Source: Candidatus Melainabacteria bacterium
GTDB lineage: Bacteria > Cyanobacteriota > Vampirovibrionia > Obscuribacterales > Obscuribacteraceae
Assembly: GCA_016716405.1 (NCBI GenBank)
Contig: JADJWK010000004.1
Coordinates: 310,001-374,000 of the forward strand
Reading direction: 5' to 3'
DNA length: 64,000 nt
A program made the translations under genes and the position numbers. This document shows positions 1 to 8,277 of this stretch, piece after piece. The stretch's first letter is position 1. Every line of letters begins with the position of its first letter. The notes beneath the pieces were generated by a model. The model was not told the DNA's origin and did not search any database. It saw only the letters and a list, made by a program, of their open reading frames with translations.

Positions 1-41
1 GCCATCAGAGCAACCAGGGCTCCCAATTTTCTAATTTTCAC
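1..41 (-). CDS. 5' end of a secreted or membrane protein (partial, runs off left edge)
   Basis: A perfect GGGGAGG ribosome binding site (positions 49-55, read on the minus strand) lies 7 bases before a GTG codon at 39-41. The frame then reads MKIRKLGALVALMA to the window edge, a basic start followed by a hydrophobic run as in a signal peptide. The ATG at 46-48 leads to a stop after five codons, so GTG is the likely start. Nothing can be said about the mature protein. Confidence 0.55.
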   Translation of the reverse strand, partial: MKIRKLGALVALM

Positions 42-210
42 GACCCATCCTCCCCTGTATTTCCAGATTCTTGTTCCACGTATTCTCGTGAGCGAATCGA
101 TACTGTTAGTAAACCACTGACAAACTTATCGGACGCTCAGCCCTTTGCATCCGGAGAGCGTCTCGGCACAATGGTACACGACCGGCGTTATCCAGTCAGA
201 AAAAAACATC

Positions 211-1200
211 TTAATCGAGATCTAGGTTCACGAAAAATCGGCACGCCTGGTCTTCAGCCCAGAATCGGTCACTCTTCCAGCGCTGCCTGTCACCGCCGAG
301 GAGAAAGCCCCCGTGCCCCCCGGCTTCGGTTGCCATCAACCTGATATTGGGCCGGTCTAGCACCGGGGCGGCAAAGGACCGGAAAGGAACCAGAGGATCG
401 TCCTTAGCCGTGATGATCAGCACCGGCGCCTTCACCGAAGCCATTCGGGGCAGGGCGCTGGCGCTCCGGTAATAGTGCTCGGCCGAGTCATAGCCGCCGT
501 CCGGAGCGGTATAGGTCTCGTCGAAGTCACGCACGGTAGTCACCTGAGAAAGCTTTCCAGGATCGAAGAGCTCCGGGAAAAGTCGGGCTTTCCTTCTGAG
601 CTTTCTTTTCAGCGCGATTACAAAATTGAGATCGTAGATCCGGTTGGCTCCGGTACCAAGCGCCTCGACGCTGGCCGCCAGGTCGATACTCGGGGAGACG
701 GCGCAGACACCTTTGAGCCAGGCGGTGTCCCCGAGCTCGCTGGCGGCTTTGAGAACGATATTGCCACCCAGGGAAAGCCCGTGGAAGAAAATCCTCTTGT
801 AGCCCTCCTCCGCCATCAGTTTGCTGGCCACCACCACCAGGTCCTCGCTCATGCCGGCGTTGTAGAGAGTCCGGCAGAGATGCGCCGTGCCTCCGCAATT
901 GCGGAGATTGAGCCGGGCTGTGTCGATGCCTGCCTCGATGAGTTTGCTGCTCAAACCCAGCATATAATGCGAACGGGCGTCCCCCTCCAGACCGTGGACA
1001 AGAATAGCCAGGGAGCGGCTTCTTTCTCGACCGGCGCGATTGAGGGCTATGACGATTCGGTCCTCATCCGTGACATTGACGATTCGCCGGCTCTCGCCAG
1101 CCACTACGGACCTCAACGAACGCGGCCAGGCAGCAGCCGCAATGGTCATCAGGTGCGGATTGGCAAGAGCGAGTGGCGGAGAGTATTCCGGGTGATCCAT
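211..1200 (-). CDS. YheT-like alpha/beta hydrolase
   Basis: A 329-residue alpha/beta-hydrolase of the YheT/ABHD1-3 group (esterase-type enzymes, usually cytosolic or membrane-associated, physiological substrate unknown). The family signature HGLEG is at 69-73, the NLRNCGG segment matches the family's N-x-RG-C-x-G loop, and LYNAGMSEDL matches the YHSGxTxDL motif. The likely triad is Ser143 in GLSLGG, Asp267 or Asp268 in TAKDDPLVPF, and His296 in GGHGGF. Length is normal. It starts 24 bases after the stop of the aminotransferase gene, so the two are probably co-transcribed. Family membership is firm; the substrate is unknown. Confidence 0.9.
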   Translation of the reverse strand: MDHPEYSPPLALANPHLMTIAAAAWPRSLRSVVAGESRRIVNVTDEDRIVIALNRAGRERSRSLAILVHGLEGDARSHYMLGLSSKLIEAGIDTARLNLRNCGGTAHLCRTLYNAGMSEDLVVVASKLMAEEGYKRIFFHGLSLGGNIVLKAASELGDTAWLKGVCAVSPSIDLAASVEALGTGANRIYDLNFVIALKRKLRRKARLFPELFDPGKLSQVTTVRDFDETYTAPDGGYDSAEHYYRSASALPRMASVKAPVLIITAKDDPLVPFRSFAAPVLDRPNIRLMATEAGGHGGFLLGGDRQRWKSDRFWAEDQACRFFVNLDLD

Positions 1201-1224
1201 AAATAACCAGATGCGATATCAGCA

Positions 1225-2436
1225 CTAATCGACGACAAAACCGGAAAGAGCCTCGATGAAGCGGTCGATATCGGACTCGCAGAGACTGTAGTGACATGAG
1301 ATTCTAGCACCAGCGCCGGGATTGTCGCCGAGAAAGTCCGGCTGCACCCAGATGCGATGCTCGTCCCAGAGCGCCTGGCGCAGGTCTTTCACCTTCAGGA
1401 AATCCGGCTCGAAATAGAAAGTAATCATGCTCGCCTGCCCCTCGCCCTCGGGCAGACCCATGGACGGACCACGCATCCGGGCGGGCAAGCGGCTGAGCAG
1501 AGACTCCTTGAGATAAGAGACCAGATAATTCTGATAGTCCGAGATCAACATCTGATCGAGACCGGCATAGAGCTCCACAGCTGCTTTCAAACCCATGAGC
1601 TTGACCACGTCGGCGGTACCGCGGCATTCCAGACGGCGAGGGTCATAGAGATCCTCTTCCCGGAGCTGGTAAAAGCCGTCGCCAAAGATCAGAGGATCGA
1701 GACGGGGAATGAGATCCCGCTCAGCATAAACGAAAGCGGTGCCGTTGGGTCCGCCGAGCCATTTGTGACCGGCCCCGACCCAGAGCGGATAACGCCCGGG
1801 TCGGCAGGGACCGTTGCCCGGAGCGTGGGCGCCGTCCACGAGCAAAGGCTTCTCCAGGAGCTTGAGGCTCTCGGTGAGTATGGTGAGATCCGGTCGCCAG
1901 CCCGTATGGCAATCGATCTCGCTAATCAGAATCAACCTTGTCTCGGGAGAGATTACATTGAGAATGCTCATACAGAGCTGCTCGGAGGAAAGATCATTGT
2001 CGACGGTAAGACGCCGGACTCTGATCCCCCGGGTGTCCTCCAGATATCTCAGAATGGTATTGACGCTCTTGTGCTCACGAGAGGTGGTCACCACCTCGTC
2101 TCCGGCGTTTCGCAAAAAGCTGCCGATCAGAAGCTGCAGCCCCTGGGTGGTGCTGTCGGCGAAGAACAGGCACTCGGAGCTCACCTCGAAGAGGTCGGCA
2201 GCCGCCTGGCGGCAGGACTCCGTATGCTCGCTCTCCAGATAAGTCGTGAGAGTCGGATTGATATTGAGGTGCCGCCAGCCTCTCTCGATGGCGTCAAGAA
2301 CGACTCCGGGCTTGCGCCCGACACTGCCAGTGTTTAAATATGTTGCGTCGAAATGGCTTCCGAACTGGATTCTGCTCAGTTCGAGATGCCGCTCATCGAG
2401 CCGGATCTTCTCGGAATACCTCGTTTTCAGGCTCAT
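1225..2436 (-). CDS. Class V aminotransferase (isopenicillin-N-epimerase/cysteine-desulfurase-like)
   Basis: A PLP-dependent fold-type I enzyme of 403 residues. DGAHA (about 201-205) supplies the Asp that binds the pyridine nitrogen, and the PLP lysine is Lys225 in GAGHKWLGG. The N-terminal LNTGSVGRKP and the STTQGLQLL stretch are typical of the isopenicillin N epimerase-like branch. An in-frame ATG lies 13 codons upstream (2475), but GGAGG sits 8 bases before the ATG at 2436, so that is the chosen start. It is first in a probable two-gene operon with the YheT-like hydrolase. No catalytic cysteine loop typical of SufS is seen, so desulfurase activity is not claimed. Confidence 0.88.
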   Translation of the reverse strand: MSLKTRYSEKIRLDERHLELSRIQFGSHFDATYLNTGSVGRKPGVVLDAIERGWRHLNINPTLTTYLESEHTESCRQAAADLFEVSSECLFFADSTTQGLQLLIGSFLRNAGDEVVTTSREHKSVNTILRYLEDTRGIRVRRLTVDNDLSSEQLCMSILNVISPETRLILISEIDCHTGWRPDLTILTESLKLLEKPLLVDGAHAPGNGPCRPGRYPLWVGAGHKWLGGPNGTAFVYAERDLIPRLDPLIFGDGFYQLREEDLYDPRRLECRGTADVVKLMGLKAAVELYAGLDQMLISDYQNYLVSYLKESLLSRLPARMRGPSMGLPEGEGQASMITFYFEPDFLKVKDLRQALWDEHRIWVQPDFLGDNPGAGARISCHYSLCESDIDRFIEALSGFVVD

Positions 2437-2561
2437 TAAAAGGATTTCCTCCGGCTTACCCCCGGAAAACCGCATACAAACGGGCTACAAGCTGTGTAGA
2501 TTGTCGCTATAATGTACGGGATCTCCAAGGCAGAAAGAGGGTTGAACCCCGAAGGCACGCT

Positions 2562-2666
2562 ATGTTGGCAGAAGGCGAAGCAGCATTTTTCGGACTTTTC
2601 GGACTCTTTGCGATTCTGGTAATCCTGGGAATATTGCAGTGCTGGGGATGGCTTCCTTACATTTAG
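2562..2666 (+). CDS. Possible 34-residue single-span membrane peptide
   Basis: A short frame MLAEGEAAFFGLFGLFAILV... that is almost entirely one hydrophobic segment, ending WGWLPYI. GAAGG lies about 6 bases before the ATG. It sits 12 bases ahead of the lipoprotein gene in the same direction, so it could be its first cistron. Support is limited to hydrophobicity, ribosome site and position; it could be chance. Confidence 0.35.
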   Translation: MLAEGEAAFFGLFGLFAILVILGILQCWGWLPYI

Positions 2667-2678
2667 TTCCTTCCCAGA

Positions 2679-3140
2679 ATGACTCCGCTATTATCCTGCA
2701 AGCCCGGTGCAGCTCGCAACAATCGAGCCTGGTTCGGGCCCGTCCCTGTCAGACCGGCTTTTTCGGCATTGATCCTGCTTTTCCCCCTGATCCTGCTGGG
2801 CGGCTGCGGAGGTCCGGAGCTTCACGCAGACGCGGTCCTCACTCGCAATGTTCGCCTGGAGCTTGTGGACTGGCACATCGTCGGTCTCTGGGTGATCAAC
2901 TGCCCCTGCTGCTGGTTCAGGGTGGAGAACTATAACGACGTGCCAATCAAGAACGTCACTTTCCGCTACAAGACCTACGGCTATAACGGCGAGCTTCTCA
3001 CCACCGGCACCTACACCATGGAAGGCGAGGTGGCACCGGGCCGGGCGAAGAATTTCATCGAGCAGTATATCGGTCTGGTCGATCTGGAAAGCGATATGCT
3101 CAGCGTCGAGCTGGTCTCAGTGGACGCCGAGCACCAGTAG
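2679..3140 (+). CDS. Predicted lipoprotein of unknown function
   Basis: A 153-residue protein with a long N-terminal region, a hydrophobic stretch (about 27-42) and a lipobox LLGGC giving a lipidated Cys at about 43. The rest is a small beta-rich domain (RVENYNDVPIKNVTFRYKTY and following) with the feel of the Ig-like modules that handle envelope lipoproteins, but I recognise no named family. The long leader before the hydrophobic segment suggests translation may start later than the first ATG, though no better in-frame ATG is visible. It ends 20 bases short of a convergent small gene. Confidence 0.7.
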   Translation: MTPLLSCKPGAARNNRAWFGPVPVRPAFSALILLFPLILLGGCGGPELHADAVLTRNVRLELVDWHIVGLWVINCPCCWFRVENYNDVPIKNVTFRYKTYGYNGELLTTGTYTMEGEVAPGRAKNFIEQYIGLVDLESDMLSVELVSVDAEHQ

Positions 3141-3159
3141 GGCGTGACACCGAATATGG

Positions 3160-3327
3160 TTAGTTGCCGTGCTCGGTCGCATAGACCGAGCGAATAACGA
3201 TATAGCCGATGATGCTGTAGAAGATCACCACGATCAAGAGCATGGCCAGGGGCCACTTCTCATAGATTCTGGCGAAGGGACGAACGAGAAAGTCGATGAG
3301 GAATAGTCCGAGAGCTGTACCTGGCAT
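3160..3327 (-). CDS. 55-residue small membrane protein
   Basis: Translation gives MPGTALGLFLIDFLVRPFAR, then IYEKWPLAMLLIVVIFYSIIG and YIVIRSVYATEHGN: an amphipathic N-terminus followed by one strong transmembrane helix (about 25-45). AGGA lies about 9 bases upstream of the ATG. It is convergent with the lipoprotein gene. No family recognised. The coherent membrane segment, ribosome site and absence of any competing gene make it credible. Confidence 0.55.
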   Translation of the reverse strand: MPGTALGLFLIDFLVRPFARIYEKWPLAMLLIVVIFYSIIGYIVIRSVYATEHGN

Positions 3328-3500
3328 GGCGTTGGTCCTGTGATGTGGACGGTATCGACTCTAGAATTGTAGGCCCGGCGGAGGTTTTAAAGGGGGACTT
3401 CAACTATTCCTTAACTTTATTTGTCTGTAATGCGGGAGCCTACCACCGGCGGTGCCGCCGCGCCGGGGTGCGCGACCGAAAAGGAGCTAGTAGAAAAGTC

Positions 3501-3620
3501 CTAGTAGTGCCTGTGACGTTTCTTGGCAGGGACCAGGGCGTGCAGATACTCGGGATAGAACACAGAAAGAAGGCCGAGCACCAGAAGGAAGCAAAGCATT
3601 GCAGATATAAGCCAAATCAT
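3501..3620 (-). CDS. Possible 39-residue membrane peptide
   Basis: A short frame reading MIWLISAMLCFLLVLGLLSV and then a basic tail ending PAKKRHRHY: one transmembrane helix with a positively charged C-terminus, the usual topology of bacterial small membrane proteins. The ribosome site is weak, which lowers confidence. It lies between the 55-residue protein and the DUF4384 gene, all on the minus strand. Confidence 0.38.
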   Translation of the reverse strand: MIWLISAMLCFLLVLGLLSVFYPEYLHALVPAKKRHRHY

Positions 3621-3737
3621 GACTGTTTATCGGGTTACCGCAGAGTAGGGGAAGAGAAAGAGCAAGGGAATTTTCCGACCATCCTGTTTAAGGCGAGGTT
3701 AAGAAGAAGCTTCAAGCCCTCTAACCTGACATCCGGA

Positions 3738-3766
3738 ACGGCACCCGGAAAACTTCCAGGTGCCGT
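3738..3766 (-). terminator. Hairpin behind the DUF4384 gene
   Basis: Inverted repeat with arms CGGCACC and GGTGCCG, plus an inner GGAA/TTCC pairing and a 3-base loop, placed about 45 bases after the stop of the minus-strand DUF4384 gene. No clear U-run follows, so it is a terminator-like hairpin rather than a canonical one. Confidence 0.45.
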
Positions 3767-3809
3767 CACATGAGCTATTAGAGCTTCCCGTCGCCGTCAG
3801 CGATATCGA

Positions 3810-4685
3810 TTAGATATGGTGAAGGTCTACGTCCACATGCAGGATATTCGAGGAGGAGACCAGGGTCACCGAAGCGTCGTCGGCGTCAGCGTCCGCACTC
3901 ACCTGCCCTTTCAGGTGCGAGCCGGAGGCGGCGCTACCGGATTGCTTTTTGGTCGGGCTCTTTTTGATTGCGACTTTGGGTGCTGCCGGCTGCTTCTTGT
4001 TCTTGGAGCTGGCGCTCGTCGCGGTGGAAGCCTTTTTCACCGGGGGCTTCTCGGGCTCCGAAGTTTTGACCTTGAGCGAGCTGCTCGGGAAGGTCTTGTT
4101 GGGGTTGCCGTACGCGACAAGCACCTTTTGCGGTATCAGGTCCTTGGAGCCGGGGATCGCCGAGGCGATGAGAGTCGGTTCTTCGGTGGGCTTATCGAGA
4201 TAAGCCTGGGCGTTGATCGGAGTACGGGAAAGCAACAGGGTGACTTTCTCGTTTCCGGGATTCTCGTCGAAAGTGAGGTAGCCGACTTCGGGAAGGACAT
4301 AGTCCTTACTGCGCTTGACGCGGTTGTCATCGCTGGCGGACTCGTCCGGGAAGAGCACAGACTGCTCGCCGCGGCTGCCGCTGGTCAGAAGAATATAGGC
4401 ATAGCCGTCAATATTCGATTTGACGTGAAACCGAATCCGGTCTCCGTCCTGGAACTTGAACTTGTTGCTCACTTTCTGGACATGGTTGTCGCGGTGAAGC
4501 TCGATCCAGTACTGGAGTCCGGTGTACTTATCGCCCTGCTCGCGGTAGAGCGCTTTGGCACCCTCGACCTTGCCACCGGTACCGGTCTCCTGTCCGGTCT
4601 CTTGTCCCATACCAGGCATCGAGAAGCCGATGGCCAGTACAAGGGACATGGCTATTGAGAGGCTGGTTTTACGGGAAGACATCAT
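3810..4685 (-). CDS. Secreted DUF4384-domain protein with Lys/Ser-rich tail
   Basis: 291 residues: signal peptide (about 1-27, ending SMPGMGQ), then a DUF4384 domain (about 60-160) with the family signs FQDGDRIRFHVKSNIDGYAY, LFPDES and DYVLPEVGYLTF. A low-complexity Lys/Ser/Pro/Ala-rich region (about 215-265) and a short hydrophobic C-terminus follow. DUF4384 is a small beta domain of unknown function often found next to secreted kinases, caspases or proteases. AAGGAG lies 7 bases before the first of two adjacent ATGs. It starts 30 bases after the stop of the large gene upstream, which also ends in a DUF4384 domain, so the two are probably one operon and possibly one envelope function. Confidence 0.85.
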   Translation of the reverse strand: MMSSRKTSLSIAMSLVLAIGFSMPGMGQETGQETGTGGKVEGAKALYREQGDKYTGLQYWIELHRDNHVQKVSNKFKFQDGDRIRFHVKSNIDGYAYILLTSGSRGEQSVLFPDESASDDNRVKRSKDYVLPEVGYLTFDENPGNEKVTLLLSRTPINAQAYLDKPTEEPTLIASAIPGSKDLIPQKVLVAYGNPNKTFPSSSLKVKTSEPEKPPVKKASTATSASSKNKKQPAAPKVAIKKSPTKKQSGSAASGSHLKGQVSADADADDASVTLVSSSNILHVDVDLHHI

Positions 4686-4715
4686 TTTCTTGCTCCTTGA
4701 GATTGCGTCCGGCTT

Positions 4716-7016
4716 TTAACGGTGCTCGACGACCCACCTACATATATAGATGCTGTCGTCTTGAGCAGACGAAGCCAACTTACCGTCCTTTGTGCTACCT
4801 GATTCGTCCACTGCCAGGTCTTTCTCTCCAAGATCGCTGACCAGGACTTCCTTGCCTTTGTTACCACCATCCTTACCAAGAAGAGTATCAGCTTTTCGGA
4901 AGACTCGCTCCGTGGCGGATGAATTGCCCAGAAGCTTGAGCTTGCGGGAGCTGCATACGGCCAGGAAGGTCTCGGCTCCGGGAGGACCCGATACTTCCAG
5001 ACCGAGCAAATGGTGATCCTTTTCATTCACGGGCTCGTCCACATCGCTGGGTATCGTGAAGCTGAACCCCTTGCTCAACTCCTTATCACTTACCGGTGAT
5101 ACCGGATAAATTAGGGCGGGCATATCGGCGGCCTTGGAGGCCCCGCGATAGATGAGATAGACGAAACAGCTCTCCCTGGTGGAAAAAGCCAGGTGGATCA
5201 GGTCTTTCTCCTTGAAGATAGTTTCGGGACCTTCCTTTTTCCAGTACCCGATATTGCTGTCCGCTTTGAACGCCTGGCGGAAGACATCCATGGTGAGAGG
5301 AGCGCTGTCGCGAATGACCGTCGGCTTCGTGGTCACCAAAACCGGGGTTGGAAGGCTCGACAGAAATAGCCCGCCAGCCACAACCGCCAGAAGAATGAGA
5401 CAGGAAAGGACCAGATAAACGGGAGGCTTGCGAGCGGGCTTCGAATAAGCCGTCTCGCGAATCAGCTCCTGACCGCAGGATTTGCAGAATCGCGCCGACT
5501 CGAGACTGGTTCGCCCGCATTTCGGGCAATCGAGCCTGGCCACTTCCCGGCATCCCGGAGCCTTACGGGATATAGAGAGGGACTGCTGAGCAGTCGCCTC
5601 ATCCAGGCGCTTCTCGGGGGCAACCTCGCCGGTCTCCTTGAGCCGGGGCATCTCCATGAGAGTGAGCTTATTGGCGGTCTCATCGTCGCCGCCGCCCCGC
5701 AGACATTCCACGATTGACTCCACCCAGAGCATAGCCTGGAGGTTGTTCTCGGAGCGATTGCCGTAATTCGGGGGCAGACCGCCGCAGTGCATGCCGATCA
5801 CTTTGCCGTCCTTGAAAAGCGGCGAGCCGGTAGCCTCGGGAATAAGACGGACATTATGCAGGAGGTGCCATTTGTCCTCTTCCCGGAGCTGTCCCAGAAG
5901 GCAGCCCTGGCGCACCATGGGTCTCATGGTATCGGTGTCCAGATAGACATTGGTGATCTTGTCCCAGGGCTCGAGAGGCACATGAACAGCCAGGTCCAGA
6001 GGGGGAATGATAGCGTTGCTGTCGGTCGGCAGGACGAGATCCTCTTTGAGGGTCTCCACCTGGCCGGTAGCCACAAGCTCTAGAAGGCTCGCGACGATAG
6101 CATAGTCATCGATCCCGGTAAGCTGCCAGAGCTGGCCCACAGGAGTGCCACCATCGAGAAGCGGCCAGATCATCCGCACATAATCTTTGCTCTCCGATGG
6201 AATGACCTCCAGATGCGGCTCCTCCTGCTTTCTGACAAACAGGGAATGGAGATTGCCGAGCCTGGCGATCATGCCCTTGAGCTCGTCGACACGACGGTGC
6301 GCCTCGATAAGCAGCATGTCCGCCGGTCGCGCTATGGGAGCCTGAACGTCCCAGTTTGGGCTGTCCGCCGTCCAGAAGAAGAAATTGCCTTTGAGGTCCC
6401 GATTGACGATCTGGTAGATCGCCATCTCATTGTTCAGGTTGCGGAATTGAGCGTACATGACCCGGCCGTTCTGGCAAAAAACACGGGCCATGGGATGATT
6501 GCGGTCGTCACAGATGATCAGGACGCCTTCTTTGCGGGCATTGGTGATGGTCTGAATCACCACATAGAGATCGATCTCGCCGAGATTACCGCCCAGTCCC
6601 TGATCCCGCGGGGGAACAGGCAGCGAGAGATTCTTGTTGACCTTCCAGACCATGGTGTCGGTGAGCGCCGGAAGCTCTTCTTTGAGTTGCAACACCACGG
6701 CATTGTGCTGCTGCAGGGGCAAGGTCTGGGTCGGCTCGGTGAGCGCGACTTGAACGAGCTGGCCGACGGCATGCTTGTCGAAACGCGGGTGGAACATGGC
6801 TTTTTCCACCCCGTATTGCTTGCCGTTGTGCGGGAAGCGCACTGCCAGAGCCTGCAGATAATTGTGATACGAGAGCGCCAGATGAGCGCAGGTGGCCACC
6901 TTGTCCGAGTCGATCATCCAGACATTTCCCAGGGTCGGCGTATCCGCAACCGTCCTGTCGACAAGGATGCCGATTGAGCGCGCTAGGGTTTTGGGATTGG
7001 TGGCAGTCAGCTGCAT
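4716..7016 (-). CDS. Trypsin-fold / DUF4388 / zinc-ribbon / membrane / DUF4384 protein, protease probably inactive
   Basis: 766 residues with five parts. (1) Residues 1-120 resemble the first half of a trypsin-like protease (ATCAHL, His45). (2) About 145-250 is a DUF4388/PATAN-like region (GVLIICDDRNHPMARVFCQNGRVMYAQ, split here). (3) About 330-440 looks like the second protease half, with ATGSPLFKDGKVIGMH. (4) A four-Cys zinc ribbon CPKCG...CKSCG (498-515) precedes a transmembrane helix (about 533-553). (5) A DUF4384 domain (about 578-720) lies beyond the membrane. The usual Asp is Asn105 (HNAVVLQL) and the usual nucleophile Ser before GSP is Thr396, so catalysis is doubtful. The insertion of DUF4388 between the protease halves is odd. 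Probably an envelope sensor or scaffold; first gene of the DUF4384 operon. Confidence 0.8.
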   Translation of the reverse strand: MQLTATNPKTLARSIGILVDRTVADTPTLGNVWMIDSDKVATCAHLALSYHNYLQALAVRFPHNGKQYGVEKAMFHPRFDKHAVGQLVQVALTEPTQTLPLQQHNAVVLQLKEELPALTDTMVWKVNKNLSLPVPPRDQGLGGNLGEIDLYVVIQTITNARKEGVLIICDDRNHPMARVFCQNGRVMYAQFRNLNNEMAIYQIVNRDLKGNFFFWTADSPNWDVQAPIARPADMLLIEAHRRVDELKGMIARLGNLHSLFVRKQEEPHLEVIPSESKDYVRMIWPLLDGGTPVGQLWQLTGIDDYAIVASLLELVATGQVETLKEDLVLPTDSNAIIPPLDLAVHVPLEPWDKITNVYLDTDTMRPMVRQGCLLGQLREEDKWHLLHNVRLIPEATGSPLFKDGKVIGMHCGGLPPNYGNRSENNLQAMLWVESIVECLRGGGDDETANKLTLMEMPRLKETGEVAPEKRLDEATAQQSLSISRKAPGCREVARLDCPKCGRTSLESARFCKSCGQELIRETAYSKPARKPPVYLVLSCLILLAVVAGGLFLSSLPTPVLVTTKPTVIRDSAPLTMDVFRQAFKADSNIGYWKKEGPETIFKEKDLIHLAFSTRESCFVYLIYRGASKAADMPALIYPVSPVSDKELSKGFSFTIPSDVDEPVNEKDHHLLGLEVSGPPGAETFLAVCSSRKLKLLGNSSATERVFRKADTLLGKDGGNKGKEVLVSDLGEKDLAVDESGSTKDGKLASSAQDDSIYICRWVVEHR

Positions 7017-7049
7017 GTCAAGGCGTAGGATACACTCCGACAGACTCAG

Positions 7050-7076
7050 TTATACCTTATACCAGTTCGATATAAT
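7050..7076 (+). promoter_or_regulatory. Possible promoter with tandem TTATACC repeats
   Basis: A perfect TATAAT (7071-7076) lies 39 bases before the DUF429 start. No -35 box is visible; in its place two exact tandem copies of TTATACC (7050-7063) occur. An activator site overlapping the -35 region is an inference. Confidence 0.35.
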
Positions 7077-7114
7077 GCAATCGTAACGTCACAGCTCCGG
7101 TCCAGGAGATTTCC

Positions 7115-7972
7115 ATGAGCGTCCTGGTTGCCGGCGCCGATTTCAGCGGCGCCGCGAAGATTCCCAATGACACCTGGCTGGTGACAGGCACCCTGGGCTC
7201 CCTGGGTCTCGAGATCAACAGCGTCAAAAATCCCGGTAGCCACGCCCTGACCAGCGAGCTCAAGTCACTGCCCGAGCTCAAATGCGCGGCTCTGGACTTC
7301 CCATTTTCCCTGCCCACGGAGTTTTTGCGTTTCACCGAGCGCAAGCTCGAGATTCCGGAATATCAGCAATGGCAGCAGGTAGCCGAGCAGCTCGTGTTCA
7401 TGAGCTGGGAGCAGTTCGAAGCTCTGGTCCTGGAATATGACATCGAGCCCAAGCGTTTTACCGACAAGAAAACAGCAAGAGCCGCCCAGAGCCCGCTTCA
7501 CCGGGTGAACCCCTCGATGATTCAGATGACCTATCACGGTATCAGGCTGCTGGCCATGCTCGATCCCGCTAAATTCTGCGTCCTGCCATTCCAGGACCGG
7601 AGCCCCGGCGCCACCCCGGTGATTGAGGTGTACCCCCGGGAAATCCTCTACCTGCTGGGTCTTCCCGATCGGGGCTATAAAGGCAAAGACGCCAAAAACC
7701 ACGAGCAGAGACGCGAGATCGTAGACGGGCTCCTGAATCTGCGCGAAAGAGGGGGTGAGACCTACCAGACCTGTCCCCGCCTCACCCTGGACAAGTCTCT
7801 GAAAGGGGTCATCGTCGCCAACGACCATGCCCTGGACGCCCTGATCGCCTGCTATGCGGCAGCTCTTTTCGTCGCCAGCGCCGAGCTTTTTCCCGATCCC
7901 CTGGATGCCGACAATCTCAATGTCCTTCTGGAGGGCTGGATCTTCGCCCCCAGCAAGCTCCGCTCCCATTGA
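7115..7972 (+). CDS. DUF429 family predicted RNase-H-like nuclease
   Basis: A 285-residue protein matching DUF429, a family with an RNase H-like fold and suspected nuclease activity. Visible family segments are GADFSGA near the N-terminus (Asp8), ALDFPFSLP (about 60-68), IEVYPREILY (about 171-180) and the C-terminal NDHALDALIACYAA. The acidic residues in these segments are the expected metal ligands. Single gene, divergent from the protease-fold gene with a shared 98-base upstream region. Substrate unknown. Confidence 0.82.
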   Translation: MSVLVAGADFSGAAKIPNDTWLVTGTLGSLGLEINSVKNPGSHALTSELKSLPELKCAALDFPFSLPTEFLRFTERKLEIPEYQQWQQVAEQLVFMSWEQFEALVLEYDIEPKRFTDKKTARAAQSPLHRVNPSMIQMTYHGIRLLAMLDPAKFCVLPFQDRSPGATPVIEVYPREILYLLGLPDRGYKGKDAKNHEQRREIVDGLLNLRERGGETYQTCPRLTLDKSLKGVIVANDHALDALIACYAAALFVASAELFPDPLDADNLNVLLEGWIFAPSKLRSH

Positions 7973-8098
7973 GAACCTCTCTCGTCAAATAACGTGACCT
8001 GCCGCCACCGCTCACTCATCCATGGGTTATAATGACCCCTCGACGTGATGCGCTCTCAGCCAGCCGCTGAAATGCTCATCAACCGAGGCTTGGTCTAA

Positions 8099-8175
<77 letters not shown>

Positions 8176-8205
8176 TTTTCTCTACCGAACCGAACGAATA
8201 CGGAA

Positions 8206-8277
8206 GGGTCATTAGCTCAACGGTAGAGCAGCTGCCTCTTAAGCAGTTGGTTGATGGTTCGAATCCATCATGACCCA
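8206..8277 (+). tRNA. tRNA-Lys (anticodon CUU)
   Basis: Acceptor GGGTCAT pairs with ATGACCC, with A as discriminator. The anticodon stem GCTGC/GCAGT encloses loop CTCTTAA (anticodon CTT), and the T-arm is GATGGTTCGAATCCATC. CCA is not encoded. A run of eight Ts follows directly (8279-8286), probably the terminator of the tRNA pair. The last 10 bases overlap the end of the opposite-strand TPR gene. Confidence 0.95.

Noticed and set aside
1357..2337. 326-residue plus-strand frame opposite the aminotransferase
   Set aside because: Antisense of a gene with intact PLP motifs; no domain or ribosome site.
3345..3773. 142-residue plus-strand frame in the small-protein gap
   Set aside because: No start site or family; the opposite strand carries the better small membrane frames and a hairpin.
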